Source: Acanthosepion pharaonis (taxonomy: Eukaryota > Mollusca > Cephalopoda > Sepiida > Sepiidae). Taken from it: 64,000 nucleotides of DNA. The notes beneath the pieces were generated by a model. The model was not told the origin of the DNA and did no database searches. It saw only the letters and a program-made list of their open reading frames with translations. Position 1 is the stretch's first letter; the number at the start of each line of letters is the position of its first letter. The translations under genes were made by a program, and so were the position numbers. Location of the stretch: assembly GCA_903632075.3 (NCBI GenBank), contig CAHIKZ030000127.1:550001-614000 (forward strand). Direction: 5' to 3'. Positions 31,194 through 41,744 of the stretch are shown here, in pieces.

Positions 31194-31660
31194 AACAAAC
31201 TTTTTTTTATTTATTTATTTACCCAATAACAATGCTAATCCACACTAGATTTTAAAAAATATTGAAAATAGAGTACTCTTATATTGATCAGAGTATTGAC
31301 TGGGTCACTGTGGAGACGGATATGATGTAAGACCCAAAATCTTTAATGATCCTTGGCTAAAAACATTAGTGATGATGTGTATTTCACAAATTAGAAGATT
31401 GGCACAACACGATCTCCCTAATGCTATTTATCTTTGCCAAATGAGATTCAACTTTGTAAATACACATGTCAATTAAGAATAAAAATGAAACTAAAAAAAA
31501 AAAAAAAAAAAACTTAACCAATTTTCCAAGTAATGGCAAAATGGAATCCAAAATGAAAAGTAAACAAAGTGAGAACTATTTTTTTTTTTTTTGATTTGGT
31601 CTAAATTCTCTGGAATCGTGTTAATTATTATGACATTTCTAAAAAGAAAAATATCAACAG
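31191..31660. other. Unassigned
   Basis: Unique-looking DNA with poly(A) at 31494-31511. No gene seen. Confidence 0.4.
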
Positions 31661-31663
<3 letters not shown>

Positions 31664-31749
<86 letters not shown>

Positions 31750-32133
31750 CACACATTTTATTGAATATGACAGACAAAGGTACTTTTATTTAGTTTTTTA
31801 TACAATTTCTCATGCAATCTAATAATTTTTTTTCTTTTTGGATGACAAATTATATAAAAACTGTCCAAATGTTCTTTTTTTAACTATTCCTTATTTAACA
31901 GTTAAGATATTTAATCCTTGAAAATGGCTAAAAACATAGCCGAAAGTGCTCGGATAAAAAGAACAGTTGGACAGTTTTTATATAATTTATCATACAAAAA
32001 GAAAAAAAAAAAAAACAAATTATTAGATCGCATGAGAAATTGTATAAAAAAAACTAAATAAAAGCACTTTACCTTATCTGTCGTATTCAATGAAATGTGC
32101 ATGAAAGATGGAAGAAGGATTGCTGCCTAAATA

Positions 32134-32184
<51 letters not shown>
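31664..32184. repeat. Large hairpin (family L) bracketed by TA tracts
   Basis: TA tracts at 31664-31742 and 32142-32184 enclose arms of about 125 bp: TTATTGAATATGACAGACAA… (31757) against …TTATCTGTCGTATTCAATGA (32095). Also ATACAATTTCTCATGCAATC pairs with GATCGCATGAGAAATTGTAT, and AAAAACTGTCCAA with TTGGACAGTTTTT. The 90-bp loop contains CTTGAAAATGGCTAAAAACA. Confidence 0.93.
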
Positions 32185-32186
<2 letters not shown>

Positions 32187-34262
32187 GGTGCCTTGACTTA
32201 CGAGTAAATTTATTCTGTGACGGAGCTTGTAATTCAAATTACTTGTATGTCAAAGCAATTTTCCTCAATGGAATGAATAGAAATGTTATTAATCTGTTCA
32301 GCACCCCCATAAAAAAAAAAAAAAAAAAAAAAAACAATTTTTTTTGTTAATATTTTTAAACAAGATAAATGTATTTATACATAAATATTGTATAAAAGAC
32401 ACAATACAATAGAATTTACTACAATAAACTTGTTTTATTAAGAATAATATACAGCATTTACCCTGGAGATCAGACAACTTGAAAATGCTGATGTGAGTGG
32501 AGGAGAAAAGCTGGACTGAATAAGTGAATCTTATTCACTGATTTTTGACGCTTTTTGCCATGCTTTCCTCACTTTCATCTGCAGAGCGTTTTGATAAAAC
32601 CTTGTCCAAAGAGGTCCATTTCGTCCCCTTCACCTTTTCAGAATGTTTCTGTCATGCCCAGTTAAAACTTTTTTTTTTTTTTTGAATAAAATCTGAAAAT
32701 TTCTCCCACATTCAAAATTTCTTTCAGTTCACTTTTAGAAATCACCTCCTCCGCATCACTTATTTCCTTCAAAACCTCCATATGCTGCTGTATCTGCAGC
32801 TTCTTTGTTGTCTGTTCCTCAGATTGCTCCTCAAGGAGCTCATTGATGTCACCTTCATCCATGTCCACCAAATTGCCGAGGGATACAATCTCCTCCACCA
32901 CTGCCACTTTGGGTTAAAGTCTTTCAAGGTCCATTTCAGACAACCTCAGGCCAGAGCTTCTTCCACGCAGAGGTCAAGGTCCTCTTCGTAACACCCTTCC
33001 AGGCCATATCGATAATTCTGAGGCATATCCCAATGCTATAGTGATCCTTCCGGCACTCTTGAATGGTGAAGTTTATGCCCTTCATCACCTCAAAGCAACA
33101 GCGGAACAGATACTTGGTGAAGAGCTTCTTGAAATTACAAATTACCTGCTGGTCCATGGGCTGCAGGATAGGGGTGGTGTTGAGTGGAAGGTAAAGAACC
33201 TTTATAAACTTCAACTCTTTGAAGATGTCATCTTTGAGGTCAGGTAAGTGGGTAGGTGTATTGTCCAGGACAAGAACGGCTTGCAGTGGTAGGTTATTTT
33301 TCTGGAAATATTTCTTAGTGTCAAGGCCAAAAAAAACAAATTCACCCACTTTGCCCTCCACATAACCTACAGGTTTTCTTTCAGAATCTTGTGACTTAAA
33401 GGCTCTGGGGTTTTCCAAAAGATAAACAAGCAGCAGCTTAATCTTGCACTTGCTGCTTGCATTTGCGCACAGTGCGAGAGTTAGCCTATCATGGGTTTGT
33501 GGCCTGGCATCCTCTTTTTCATTGGCATTATATATATCCTCCTTGACATCTTCCAAAAATGTCTTGTCTCGTCACAGTTGAAGACTTTCTGGGGGATGTA
33601 TCATTAAGCTGCTATAATTCCAGCAAAAGTTTTGAGGTAATTCTCAGCTCCTTATATATCCATGCTCACTGCCTCATCATGCTTAACAACGGATTGAATG
33701 TCAGTGCTCTTTTTAAAATTCTCAAACCAGCCAAATTAGCTTGCCTGATGTTTCCTTTGTTGAAGTACCTGGGGTCTGCTGCAGAAAATTAGAGTAAATA
33801 GCTCAAGCCTTCTTGCAGATTATAGCCTCTGTCATGGTATCTCCTTCTCCATATTTTCAGGGATAAATGTCCACTGTTTAGAAATTATTTTAATGCCCTT
33901 GGCTGGCCTTATAGCCTTTATCGATTCCTGCTTCAGTATAGCGCAGATTTTAGAAGTGCTACGCTCGTACTGCTTTGCCAAGTCTATTACACACGCATTT
34001 TGGTCATGTTTTTCGATAATTTCTTTAATTCAATGTACATCATCTGCTTCTTTGCAACACTGTCTGTCACATTCACTTTCCTTGGACCCATGGTTGGAAA
34101 AAATAAAGTTTTGCAAAATAACTGCAAGCACAACACTGATGCTTCCAGTGTGAGCTAACCACTTAAAGTGAATGAGTGAGACATGGGATGTGGGGGCAAA
34201 TGTTGCGGCATTCACTGCTCCAATTAGTGGTGGGGTATCTGAGGTCGGATTGTAACCGGAAT
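32185..34262 (-). pseudogene. Tigger (pogo superfamily) DNA transposon, dead
   Basis: The minus strand carries almost the whole transposase in broken frames. The N-terminus starts MGPRKVNVTDSVAKK (34096), then changes frame through a CENP-B-type helix-turn-helix with DLAKQYERSTSKICAILKQE. FNCDET (about 33570) holds the first catalytic Asp; a frame change follows near 33490. A 206-codon open stretch (33553-32936) contains LVLDNTPTH (second Asp) and LQPMDQQVI (third Asp). A further shift near 32935 leads to the C-terminal tail with DINELLEEQSEEQ. The DDD triad survives but at least three frame breaks and an in-frame stop kill the gene. The downstream terminus GGTGCCTTGACTTACGAG (32188) is a typical Tigger inverted repeat next to TA. 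The other end is degraded and followed closely by a SINE palindrome. Confidence 0.9.
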
Positions 34263-34270
34263 TTGAATGT

Positions 34271-34856
34271 GAAGAGAAAAATACATTATTTACATTATTC
34301 AGACTATTTTCCTCATCTTTGTCACCATATTTATTACAATGTTTTGGCCTTCTTCAGGTGGTTGGAATGTCAAACTGAACCCTTTATTTCACTCACTGGG
34401 GTAGACTGTTCTAGTTCCACATGCCATGTTTAATGGATGTCAGTTATCAGTTATCTCCTGTTAATTCTCCTCTCCAAGTTCTCCACTGCCTTAACTGGGT
34501 ATTGAACTCACACTCCTTGGGTCCTGTCACTGGATCTAACCAATACCTTTATCTACTGTGACATGTGTCCTTGAAGATACATGGCACAATGGATAAGGCA
34601 GTGGAGAACTTTCAAAGGGCAATTAACAGGAGATAACTGACATCCATTAAACATGGCATGTGGAACTAGAACAGTCTACCCCAGTGAGCAAAATAAAGGG
34701 TTCAGTTCAACATTCCAACCACCTGAAGAATGCCAGAGCGTACAATGGCCGAAACGTTGTAATAAATATGGCGACAAAGATGAGGACAATGGTCCAAATA
34801 ATGTAATGTACATAATACCTCATCTCAGAAATATAAACTGATACTGAAGAGAAAAA
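34271..34856. mobile_element. Palindromic retroposon (family A dimer) with 11-bp target duplication
   Basis: GAAGAGAAAAA at 34271-34281 and 34846-34856 brackets a 564-bp unit (34282-34845) of two head-to-head SINE copies. Left arm: TTCTTCAGGTGGTTGGAATG, CACTGGGGTAGACTGTTCTA. Right arm: TAGAACAGTCTACCCCAGTG, CATTCCAACCACCTGAAGAA. The centre near 34574 joins two tRNA-like heads; the left head is complete (about 34500-34565), the right lacks some 60 nt. The right arm also carries about 30 extra nt (CATCTCAGAAATATA…GATACT) beyond the left arm. Confidence 0.92.
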
Positions 34857-35099
34857 CGTTAAAGTACATTGCTTTTGAAGTAAGTACCCCCCATGCTGAT
34901 TGGCTGGTTCTTTGGCCAATCAGTGACAGCCAGAGACAATAAAAATCCCAAAAGACAAGAGTGGAGAGAATTTGTCTTGACATGTCGTTGGTATGTTGTC
35001 CTGAATGGTGAACTGCAGTGAGAATTTGTGACACTGAGGACTTCCCCACCCCTACATAAAGTTATTCAGCAAATGAAATAGAATATATGTAAATGAGAT
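34857..35099. other. Unassigned
   Basis: No gene or known repeat recognised. Confidence 0.4.
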
Positions 35100-35900
35100 T
35101 GAAAACATAATTTAAAAATTAAAGGAAACCTACTTTGAAGAATGTTGCAAAAAGAGGTTTGAAAAAAAAAAAAAAAAAAAAAAAAAAAAGATGGACAATA
35201 AGAAAGAAAAGTGGACTGGGCAGCAAGAAAATATTTGAAGAATTTGGGGTCACAACTGTAAAGTTGCAGAATATTAAGAATAATGGTTAAAGATGCCAAA
35301 TTTAAGTTAGCATCCAAAGAGAAATACTTAATTGGATAGAGAAGTACAAGAAAACTGATTTCTCAACAGTAATTTTTAATGATGAATGTAGAGCTACATT
35401 GGATAGACCTGGTAGATAGGCTAGACTAAGTCCTTCATGAAAATAGATTTAGGCGACAACAGTGGGTGAGGTGGAGTAATCTTTGAGCTAGTATTGTAGG
35501 TAGTAAAATGAAAAGGTTAAATTATAATTTTTTTGGACAAGATATTTTTTTTGAGATGTGAAAATCAGGGTCAAGAAATTTTAAGCTGTAGAATATATAT
35601 TCATGCAGGACAATGCTCTTTGACATTCTACACAGCTAACAATTGCCTAGCTTTCAAAAAATGCATTTGGAGACAACATTACTTTTGGATGGTTTTGCTC
35701 TCTCCCACTTTTAGAAATGGACTAATTCACCAGATGACATGTATGATGTAACAGGTAAAGAAGTAGTGTAGCTATTACAGGCATACAAGAGGTACAGAAT
35801 TTAACACTGATTGTAGAATAATTGTTGGAGGCCAGAAAATAGCGTATTCTATCTCAACAAAGATCCACATTTCAAAGTAAAACAATTTGAAAATACAAAG
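35100..35900 (+). pseudogene. Second Tc1/mariner-like transposase pseudogene
   Basis: Different family from 13610-14652. FSTVIFNDECRATLDRPG (35362-35413) matches the first catalytic block (…SDEC…LDGPDG). FMQDNAL (about 35599) is the second (MQDNAPxH), here without a clear histidine context, and a weak HQMTCM… stretch stands where the third (SPDLNPIE) is expected, with that motif lost. Stops and shifts throughout. Upstream (35215-35280) KKSGLGSKKIFEEFG may be a relic of the DNA-binding part. No terminal repeats found. Confidence 0.7.
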
Positions 35901-35959
35901 AAAGTTCCATCCAATTTTCAAAATGAAAAAATTTATAGCCTCCATGTTCAGGAAAATTG

Positions 35960-36225
35960 AATGTTTTTTTTTGTTTTTTTTTAAATGATGTTGAGATTTC
36001 TAGGGCACGTAATGAGGAAGGAGGGCTTGGAAAATCTGATACTCACAGAACAAATTGAGAGAAAAAGCATGTAACATAGTTGTTGGGTTTGAGCCTTGAG
36101 CAAATGCATGGCGGAACAGGGTTTGTGAGAAATAAAAAAACAAAACTTATTAAAAGCTATAAGGGAGAGGAAGATGTGGAGGGCCATGATCGTCTACATC
36201 ATGAAGGGACACGGCACAAAAGACA
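35960..36225 (+). pseudogene. RTE-like LINE, C-terminal fragment
   Basis: Encodes RFLGHVMRKEGLENLILT and, after a stop, KMWRAMIVYIMKGHGT, the conserved end of the endonuclease/reverse-transcriptase polyprotein also present at 50295-50515. Stops interrupt it. Confidence 0.75.
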
Positions 36226-36992
36226 ATGACTCCATTTTTTACCTAATCTGGATCTTGTAAAGGTATAGGATAGCAGGAGGAGTCAGGTGCTTACTGGAGC
36301 GGTACAGGGAATCAACTATTTTTAATGGTGGATTGGTTAGCCGAGTTCCAATTGACATCTTGGCTGTGATTAAATCCCAATTTTTTTTTTTTTTTTTTTT
36401 ATTTGTGGTTATAAATTTATGTAAATTGAAATCGCAAGTGATCATATCAGATAAATGCAGCAACCAAGTGAAAACTACCCAACAAATAAATATGATCACG
36501 CTGTTTGTTTGATCCTGACAAAACATGAGGCTTTGTTTTCTATTAATTCATTCTGGAAGCTTTTTTCTTTTTTTTTTCTTATTTATTTATTTATTTATTT
36601 ATTTGCTGTCTTCAGTTGGTTTAATTGGAAACAAGATTAAATTAGATTCTTTTTCATATTTAATTTGCATTTTTACATTTCTTAAAATAGACAAAAATTT
36701 TATTTGTTTTTTTGACTTTTTCAATATTAGAATCAACAAAAAATAAATAAAAAAAAATCACTAAGTTTGACAAATTTAAAAATAAAAAAAAAAAGAAAAG
36801 AAAAACAGAAAGCTGATATAACAGCTGTCATCTTTTTTAATTAAAACTAATCGTTTCTTGTACCATTTAAACAGAATTAACTGTTTAGTTTAACCCTATA
36901 CCAACCCCAGTTAAGATGGTCAAATGTTATCATATGATGTCGGGTTTTACTCTACAATCCCTTTACCAAAACAGATAAATTAAGTTTTATGA

Positions 36993-36999
<7 letters not shown>
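36226..36999. other. Unassigned AT-rich stretch
   Basis: Poly(T) at 36380-36400, ATTT tetranucleotide repeat at 36580-36605, poly(A) near 36780. No gene seen. Confidence 0.5.

Positions 37000-37046
<47 letters not shown>
37000..37046. repeat. TA microsatellite
   Basis: About 46 bp of TA. Confidence 0.98.
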
Positions 37047-37048
<2 letters not shown>

Positions 37049-37049
37049 A

Positions 37050-37200
37050 AACACGTCATCCACAGACAGACTGTTTAAGCTGTTTCAGCTCATCAGTGTG
37101 GCTAGACATCCGGTTGCCTCTAGCTAGGATCGACACCCGACTGAATTGGTGTCGGTCCGAGATTCTACCACTAAGCTGTCGGCGCACGGTAGGGATGAAG
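37050..37200 (-). mobile_element. tRNA-derived SINE (family F), head copy
   Basis: Minus strand: CAGCTTAGTGGTAGAATC (A-box region), GGGTGTCGATCCTAG (B box), GAGGCAACCGGATGTCTAGC, then CACTGATGAGCTGAAACAGC. Same family as 29880-30025. Confidence 0.78.
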
Positions 37201-37379
37201 GTGGATTTTTAGCGTATTTATTTTTAGAAACACGCCCAGTGACCGACAGTGACTCAATTCGCTTTTGCGAAGAGTCTTGCTATATAGCTATAATAGTCAC
37301 TGTTTACAAACCCACCTCCTCCCCAGAGAGCTCAACTGAAATTAATTTTTCAGGAGCCAATATAACGTCATCCCCAGAA

Positions 37380-37500
37380 GCTTCATTCTATTTAAGGCCT
37401 GGGGGCCATTCAAGGTAGAGGGTTACATTAAGGGGTAGTTTATATGGATAGGAGGGGAAGATAACAGTTGACTCTAGACTTAAACAGGTTAAGATTGTGT
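37380..37500. repeat. Dispersed repeat G, copy 2
   Basis: CATTCAAGGTAGAGGGTTAC…GAAGATAACAGTTGACTCTAGA…ACAGGTTAAGATTGT parallels 45128-45240 and, less well, 7560-7700. Confidence 0.7.
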
Positions 37501-38090
37501 GTGTGTTTATAGATAAAGAAGAATTTACAGATAGTTATGAACAGATAGCTAGCTACATAGGTTGATAGATGGATAAAAAGATTAACTGTATTGAAAACAT
37601 AGACATTGGACAATTTATGTTCAAATTCTCCATGGAAAATGAAAAAGAATATAGAAAAATACCAGTGAGTTTCAAATAAACTTGCATAAAGCAATAATTG
37701 AAGCCCAAATACACACACACACATACACATATATATATATGTGTGCATGTGTGCATACATGCATAGTGGTTACTGACACAGGAAGTGAGATTGGCCAGGC
37801 AAAGCTCAAATTCCAGTCGAGGTTGTATTTGCATTTGGACAAATACACAAAGATATGAATTTGTCTCTTGTCTCCTCAGTCAATGAAGTAATTAACAGAA
37901 CAGACTGGGGGAGGGGGGGGGGGGTTGCACTAACTTTAATTCAGAAGGACAACTCTGAATTCAAAAGCAATGGGGGGGTGGAAGCAAGCAAGTCACACCC
38001 TAAAAATATAACCTACTACAGAACTCACAGTAGCAAAGCCTAGTATAGCAAGGTTGTCTAATGTTAACAATGTGTTTGTGTGTGTGTATG
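37501..38090. other. Unassigned with a family E fragment and a G run
   Basis: 37860-37990 contains AGAAGGACAACTCTGAATTC, part of SINE E, and a GGGGGGGGGGGG run at 37912-37924. TA/GT microsatellites precede 38110. Confidence 0.5.
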
Positions 38091-38248
38091 TATATATATA
38101 TATATATATATGTATGTGGACAATTGCTGCAGTAGCATGATACTTGAGTATCAGTTCAAACTGTCTATTTCTGAGTCATAATGCTGGAAAGCATAATTGC
38201 TCTGTTTTTATAACAGAGCACTGTTTTCATTTGTTTTTAATGTATTAG

Positions 38249-38250
<2 letters not shown>

Positions 38251-38313
<63 letters not shown>
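38251..38313. repeat. TA microsatellite
   Basis: About 63 bp of TA at the left of a chain of hairpins. Confidence 0.98.
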
Positions 38314-38318
<5 letters not shown>

Positions 38319-38513
38319 TAAAGACATTTTTTATGTTTAACGTTGTTATTTTATAGATACAAGTATTTAAGCAAATGCTCTGTTTATGATAAACATTAAA
38401 TAACATTTACCGGCCTGAATGTCCGATAATACTGTTTATCATAAACAGAGCATTTGCTTAAATATTTCATCTATAAAATAACAACGTTAAACATAAAAAT
38501 GTCTTTAATAAAT
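38314..38513. repeat. Foldback element, family K copy 2 (compact)
   Basis: Arms of about 80 bp: TATTAAAGACATTTTTTATG…ATGCTCTGTTTATGATAAACA against TGTTTATCATAAACAGAGCAT…CATAAAAATGTCTTTAATA. The loop, about 37 bp, has AACATTTACCGGCCTGAATGTC, as in copy 1 at 12620. Confidence 0.95.
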
Positions 38514-38527
38514 AAATTGTCCATTTC

Positions 38528-38530
<3 letters not shown>

Positions 38531-38578
<48 letters not shown>
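38531..38578. repeat. TA microsatellite
   Basis: About 48 bp of TA between two hairpins. Confidence 0.98.
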
Positions 38579-38580
<2 letters not shown>

Positions 38581-38642
38581 TATAAAATGACAATGGGAAA
38601 AAAAATCTTAGATTTTTTTTTTCCAATTGTCATTTTATACCA
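38579..38642. repeat. Short perfect hairpin between TA tracts
   Basis: GGTATAAAATGACAATGGGA…ATCT is followed by AGAT…CCAATTGTCATTTTATACC, with 30-bp arms and virtually no loop. The next TA tract starts at 38667. Confidence 0.96.
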
Positions 38643-38689
38643 ATGTCTTGTCCACAGAATTGAACTATATATATATATATATAATTTTT

Positions 38690-38990
38690 ATTATGGTTTC
38701 AGCCATTGTATACTCTCTGAACTTCTTCAGGAATCTGTACCCAGTGACCTTTTGGGATTTTCTAATCAAATCTATTAGTGGTAGAATGTTTTCATTCCGC
38801 TTTCCATGCTTAGATGATATCCCATATCAGTTAACACTTTTCAGTCTTTAGTTACATTTGTGTTACTTGTTCCATTTCTTCTGGGGGTATATGACTTTTC
38901 TGCACTACCAGACACAGGAATTGACTTCTCAAGTGCCACAGGACTAAATTTATTTTAACCAATGATTTAATCCATTAGGTCAAATGTCAA
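38690..38990 (-). mobile_element. SINE family A-related variant
   Basis: Plus strand: GGTTTCAGCCATTGTATACTC, GAACTTCTTCAGGAATCTG, and at the far end a tRNA-like head whose minus strand reads TGACCTAATGGATTAAATCA (A-box region) and GAAGTCAATTCCTG (B-box region). Diverged from the main family. Confidence 0.6.
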
Positions 38991-39090
38991 CATGCTGGTC
39001 TGAATAGCAAAGCATATAAAAATGAAAAAAGCTTTCTTTTACCAATATATGTTCAAAAAAATCAGATCACAAAAGCTTTAGAATATTCCT

Positions 39091-39490
39091 ATCTAAATCA
39101 ATGTTTCCCAATGTGGGGCACATACCCCACCGGTGAGGCATCATAATATTTTGGTAGGGCATGTGTAGGATGTGCACCCCTTCAGTTTATATACCAACAG
39201 AATAAGGGGGCAATTCAAAAATGAGTTATTAACAGTGAATTGTTTACTAGTGAGTTTGAGTGAGACTATTAATGTTAATGCACGTTAATACATACAATGC
39301 ATATACAGTAGGCATACATAAAAATATTTTGTGTGTATATAATGGTCTTTTAAGCTTCCTTCACGTGAACTGCAGTAAAATGTTGAATATGTAAGAATTA
39401 AATATTACAGTGTGGGGGGGGCACCAGAATTTTAGAAATACCTAAGTGGGGAGAATGGCCCAAAATTGGTTGGGAACCACTGACTTAAAT
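39091..39490. mobile_element. hAT-like MITE
   Basis: Termini CAATGTTTCCCAATGTGGGG and TTGGTTGGGAACCACTG are inverted, resembling CAGTGGTTCCCAA ends of hAT elements. Flanking ATCTAAAT (39091-39098) and ACTTAAAT (39483-39490) agree at six of eight positions, the target-duplication length of hAT. The 384-bp interior is non-coding. Confidence 0.72.
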
Positions 39491-40090
39491 AAATTGAAAG
39501 TATTCGAGCCAATCTGAAAAAAATGCTGATTGCAGTCCATTTCTGAAAACTTAATTTAGAACTTCTTTTAGAAACAATCAACAGAAAGAAACAGTTCATT
39601 AGTCTAAGTTGGAATTCTCAGAAATCCACATTACTCAACAGAAAATGCACATTTCACAGAAGATTATTACAATATGTGCCAATTCTAATTTCAACACAGA
39701 TGATCATTACAAATAAACTTTATTCCAGAGAAAATTTAAATAGAAAATTTAAAAATGAATATTCTATGAATTGAATACATATTGAAACATTTTATCAACA
39801 AAACTCAAATTTTTAAAATTTGAAAGAAAATGCAATTTTACCTTCTGAATCATTCAAAATTTTTCATCATTCTATATAAATAACATGGCTTATTAATGTC
39901 TAACAAAATATGAAGTTCTGTAAATTACTCATGATTAACACATTTAAAGGTAAGCAGATTTTCACAGATACACTGCTCATGTGTAAGGTAGGTTCAAATG
40001 GAGTATAATTCTAAAGTGCAAACATCAGATTTAAAAAAAAAAAGTACTCAATACAGAGTAGAGCTTAATAATATTTATTAACAATTATAA
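39491..40090. other. Unassigned AT-rich stretch
   Basis: No gene or known repeat seen. Confidence 0.4.
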
Positions 40091-40177
40091 CATTATATAT
40101 ATATATATATATATTGATATATATTACACACACACACTGTCCTCCTGATAACTTCTTCTGTACTCACTCAGTGATAT

Positions 40178-40252
40178 TTCTGTTTTCTAATTCTCCCACA
40201 CCCAGTAACCGCTTTTATCGCAGTGGCTTTAATGCCTTGCTTGGGGTGAACT

Positions 40253-40294
<42 letters not shown>
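40178..40294 (+). mobile_element. LINE 3' terminus fragment and TA tract
   Basis: CAGTGGCTTTAATGCCTTGCTTGGGGTGAA is the 3' end shared by the Jockey/CR1-like LINE copies. TA at 40256-40294 follows at once in place of the usual poly(A). Confidence 0.75.
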
Positions 40295-40296
<2 letters not shown>

Positions 40297-40411
40297 CAGC
40301 TTCATATATAAAAACTTTGCAAAATGACTTATTTGTTTCTTTAAAACTCATTTTGTTTTTTTAACTCTCTAAACATTAGTAATAGTTTTTTTTGTTTTTG
40401 TTTTTTTTAAG

Positions 40412-40775
40412 CATTTCACCCCAAGCAAGGTAGGAGTGCCACTAGTATGCAAGGAGCTACAAAGAGTGTAAGTAAGGGGGGAAAACTAGGTATTTGGGGG
40501 GGGGTGAGGAAAGAATAAAAAGAAGAACAAGGATCAAGGCATCAGAAGATGTTGATTGACATTACATTTAAATTTTTGAAGATTATAGTTGTCAGGGAAG
40601 CAAGTAAGAGGAAGGGAGTTCCACTGTTGGGAAGTGCAAGAGAAGAAGCTGTTGGAATAGAAGAGGTGGTTATATTTATTTCAATAGTAAAAGGGTGGGA
40701 CCGAGATGCTAACTTAGTAGCACACTTAAATTCATGCAGGTGTTGGGGAAGGAGGCTAATCCTACAGTGACTTAA
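40412..40775 (-). pseudogene. Jockey/CR1-like LINE, 3' fragment
   Basis: Minus strand encodes LHEFKCATKLASRSHPFTIE and other C-terminal pieces and ends with CTTGGGGTGAAATGCTT. Opposite orientation to the fragment at 40178, so the pair forms a loose inverted repeat over their termini. Confidence 0.78.
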
Positions 40776-41003
40776 CATTCTCAGTCACAAACTTAGCAAG
40801 TCCAAATACAGCTAAACACACTATATAATTAAATATACATAGAATATATTAGTTACTTGCAAAAGAATTAGAGAGTTAGATTTTGATTAATTCTTAAAGA
40901 TTATAAATATGTAATTACATAAATACATCTGCTATAAGTTTTAAATAAATTTTGAATAAGTTTTAATATGTGCTATCAAGAAAAAGAAAAAATTCTCACT
41001 CAC
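40776..41003. other. Intron sequence beside Slp exon 1
   Basis: AT-rich, featureless apart from the exon donor at 41003. Confidence 0.5.
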
Positions 41004-41113
41004 TTGACTTTAACATTTTGTTTTTGTCGGAGAAGCTCATCTCGTTGAAGAACTTGCCAAATCTTAACCTGTTCCTCTTCAGATAAATTGTCCAGACTTA
41101 ATGCAGATTCCAT
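41004..41113 (-). CDS. SYTL: Synaptotagmin-like protein, coding exon 1 (start codon, Rab-binding helix SHD1)
   Basis: Reading the minus strand, ATG (41113-41111) opens 36 complete codons plus two bases and ends at a consensus donor, AA|GTGAGT. An in-frame TAA 27 nt upstream (41140-41138) supports this start. The peptide includes SLDNLSEEEQVKIWQVLQRD and then ELLRQKQ, an acidic-then-basic amphipathic helix of the kind that begins Slp-family proteins (SHD1, which binds Rab27 and related Rabs on secretory vesicles). The two spare bases AA join exon 2 in frame. The next exon lies 25.3 kb away. Slp3/4/5 proteins carry SHD1, a zinc finger, SHD2 and two C2 domains, so this is the extreme N-terminus. 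Rabphilin-type proteins are the main alternative, but the SHD2 motif in exon 3 favours Slp. Any 5' untranslated exon above 41140 was not identified. Confidence 0.8.
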
Positions 41114-41140
41114 GATTTTGTGAACAAAGATAACACCTTA

Positions 41141-41744
41141 TTCCATCAACACAAATTGCAGAACTCCAAGAATCAGGAGCCAAACAATAACAAACCAAGT
41201 TGCAAAAACAACGTTGATATAAAATAAAATTCTGTTTTTCTTGCAAACAAAAATGGTTGTTGAAAAAAAAAACAGAAAACACTCCCAGTAAACAGATTGT
41301 CTTTTAATGATGTCCATCAAAAGGAGAGAAAAGTCTGTGGGATGATAAATGGTCATTGGAGTGGGAACCAATTTCCAGTTTGATTATTTTAGGATTGAGA
41401 CAAATGCACAAGTCACTGGCATCAGGAATTTCAAGGTTGTTTCTCAAAGACACGAATTAAAACCAAAATGGGCCAAATTGTCAATCTGTAAGATTAAAGA
41501 AGAAAGTATTAGATTTACCTTTCAATTTATTGTGTCTAAACAAATACAGAATGACAAGCATTAGGTTAAAATGTTCATTCATAGACAAGATTTTAATATT
41601 AATAGCATTCACATCACATAATTATTACTATTAAATCATCATATTAAAATTCTGCATATCCTTTAGTAAATTAGCACATGATTTGCATAAATAATGATAA
41701 ATTATCATAAATAATGGACTATTCAGTTTTATTGATTGATTCAT
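41141..41744. other. Unassigned, upstream of the Slp start codon
   Basis: Would contain 5' UTR, an upstream intron or a promoter of the Slp gene, but no clear TATA box, initiator or splice pair could be singled out. Confidence 0.35.

Noticed and set aside
31491..31754. Tyr/Ile-rich reading frame and similar ones at 12319, 30362, 30570 and 61138.
   Set aside because: They are translations of TA microsatellites.
33041..34433. Several plus-strand frames of 60-86 codons.
   Set aside because: Antisense to the Tigger transposase pseudogene or inside the SINE palindrome.
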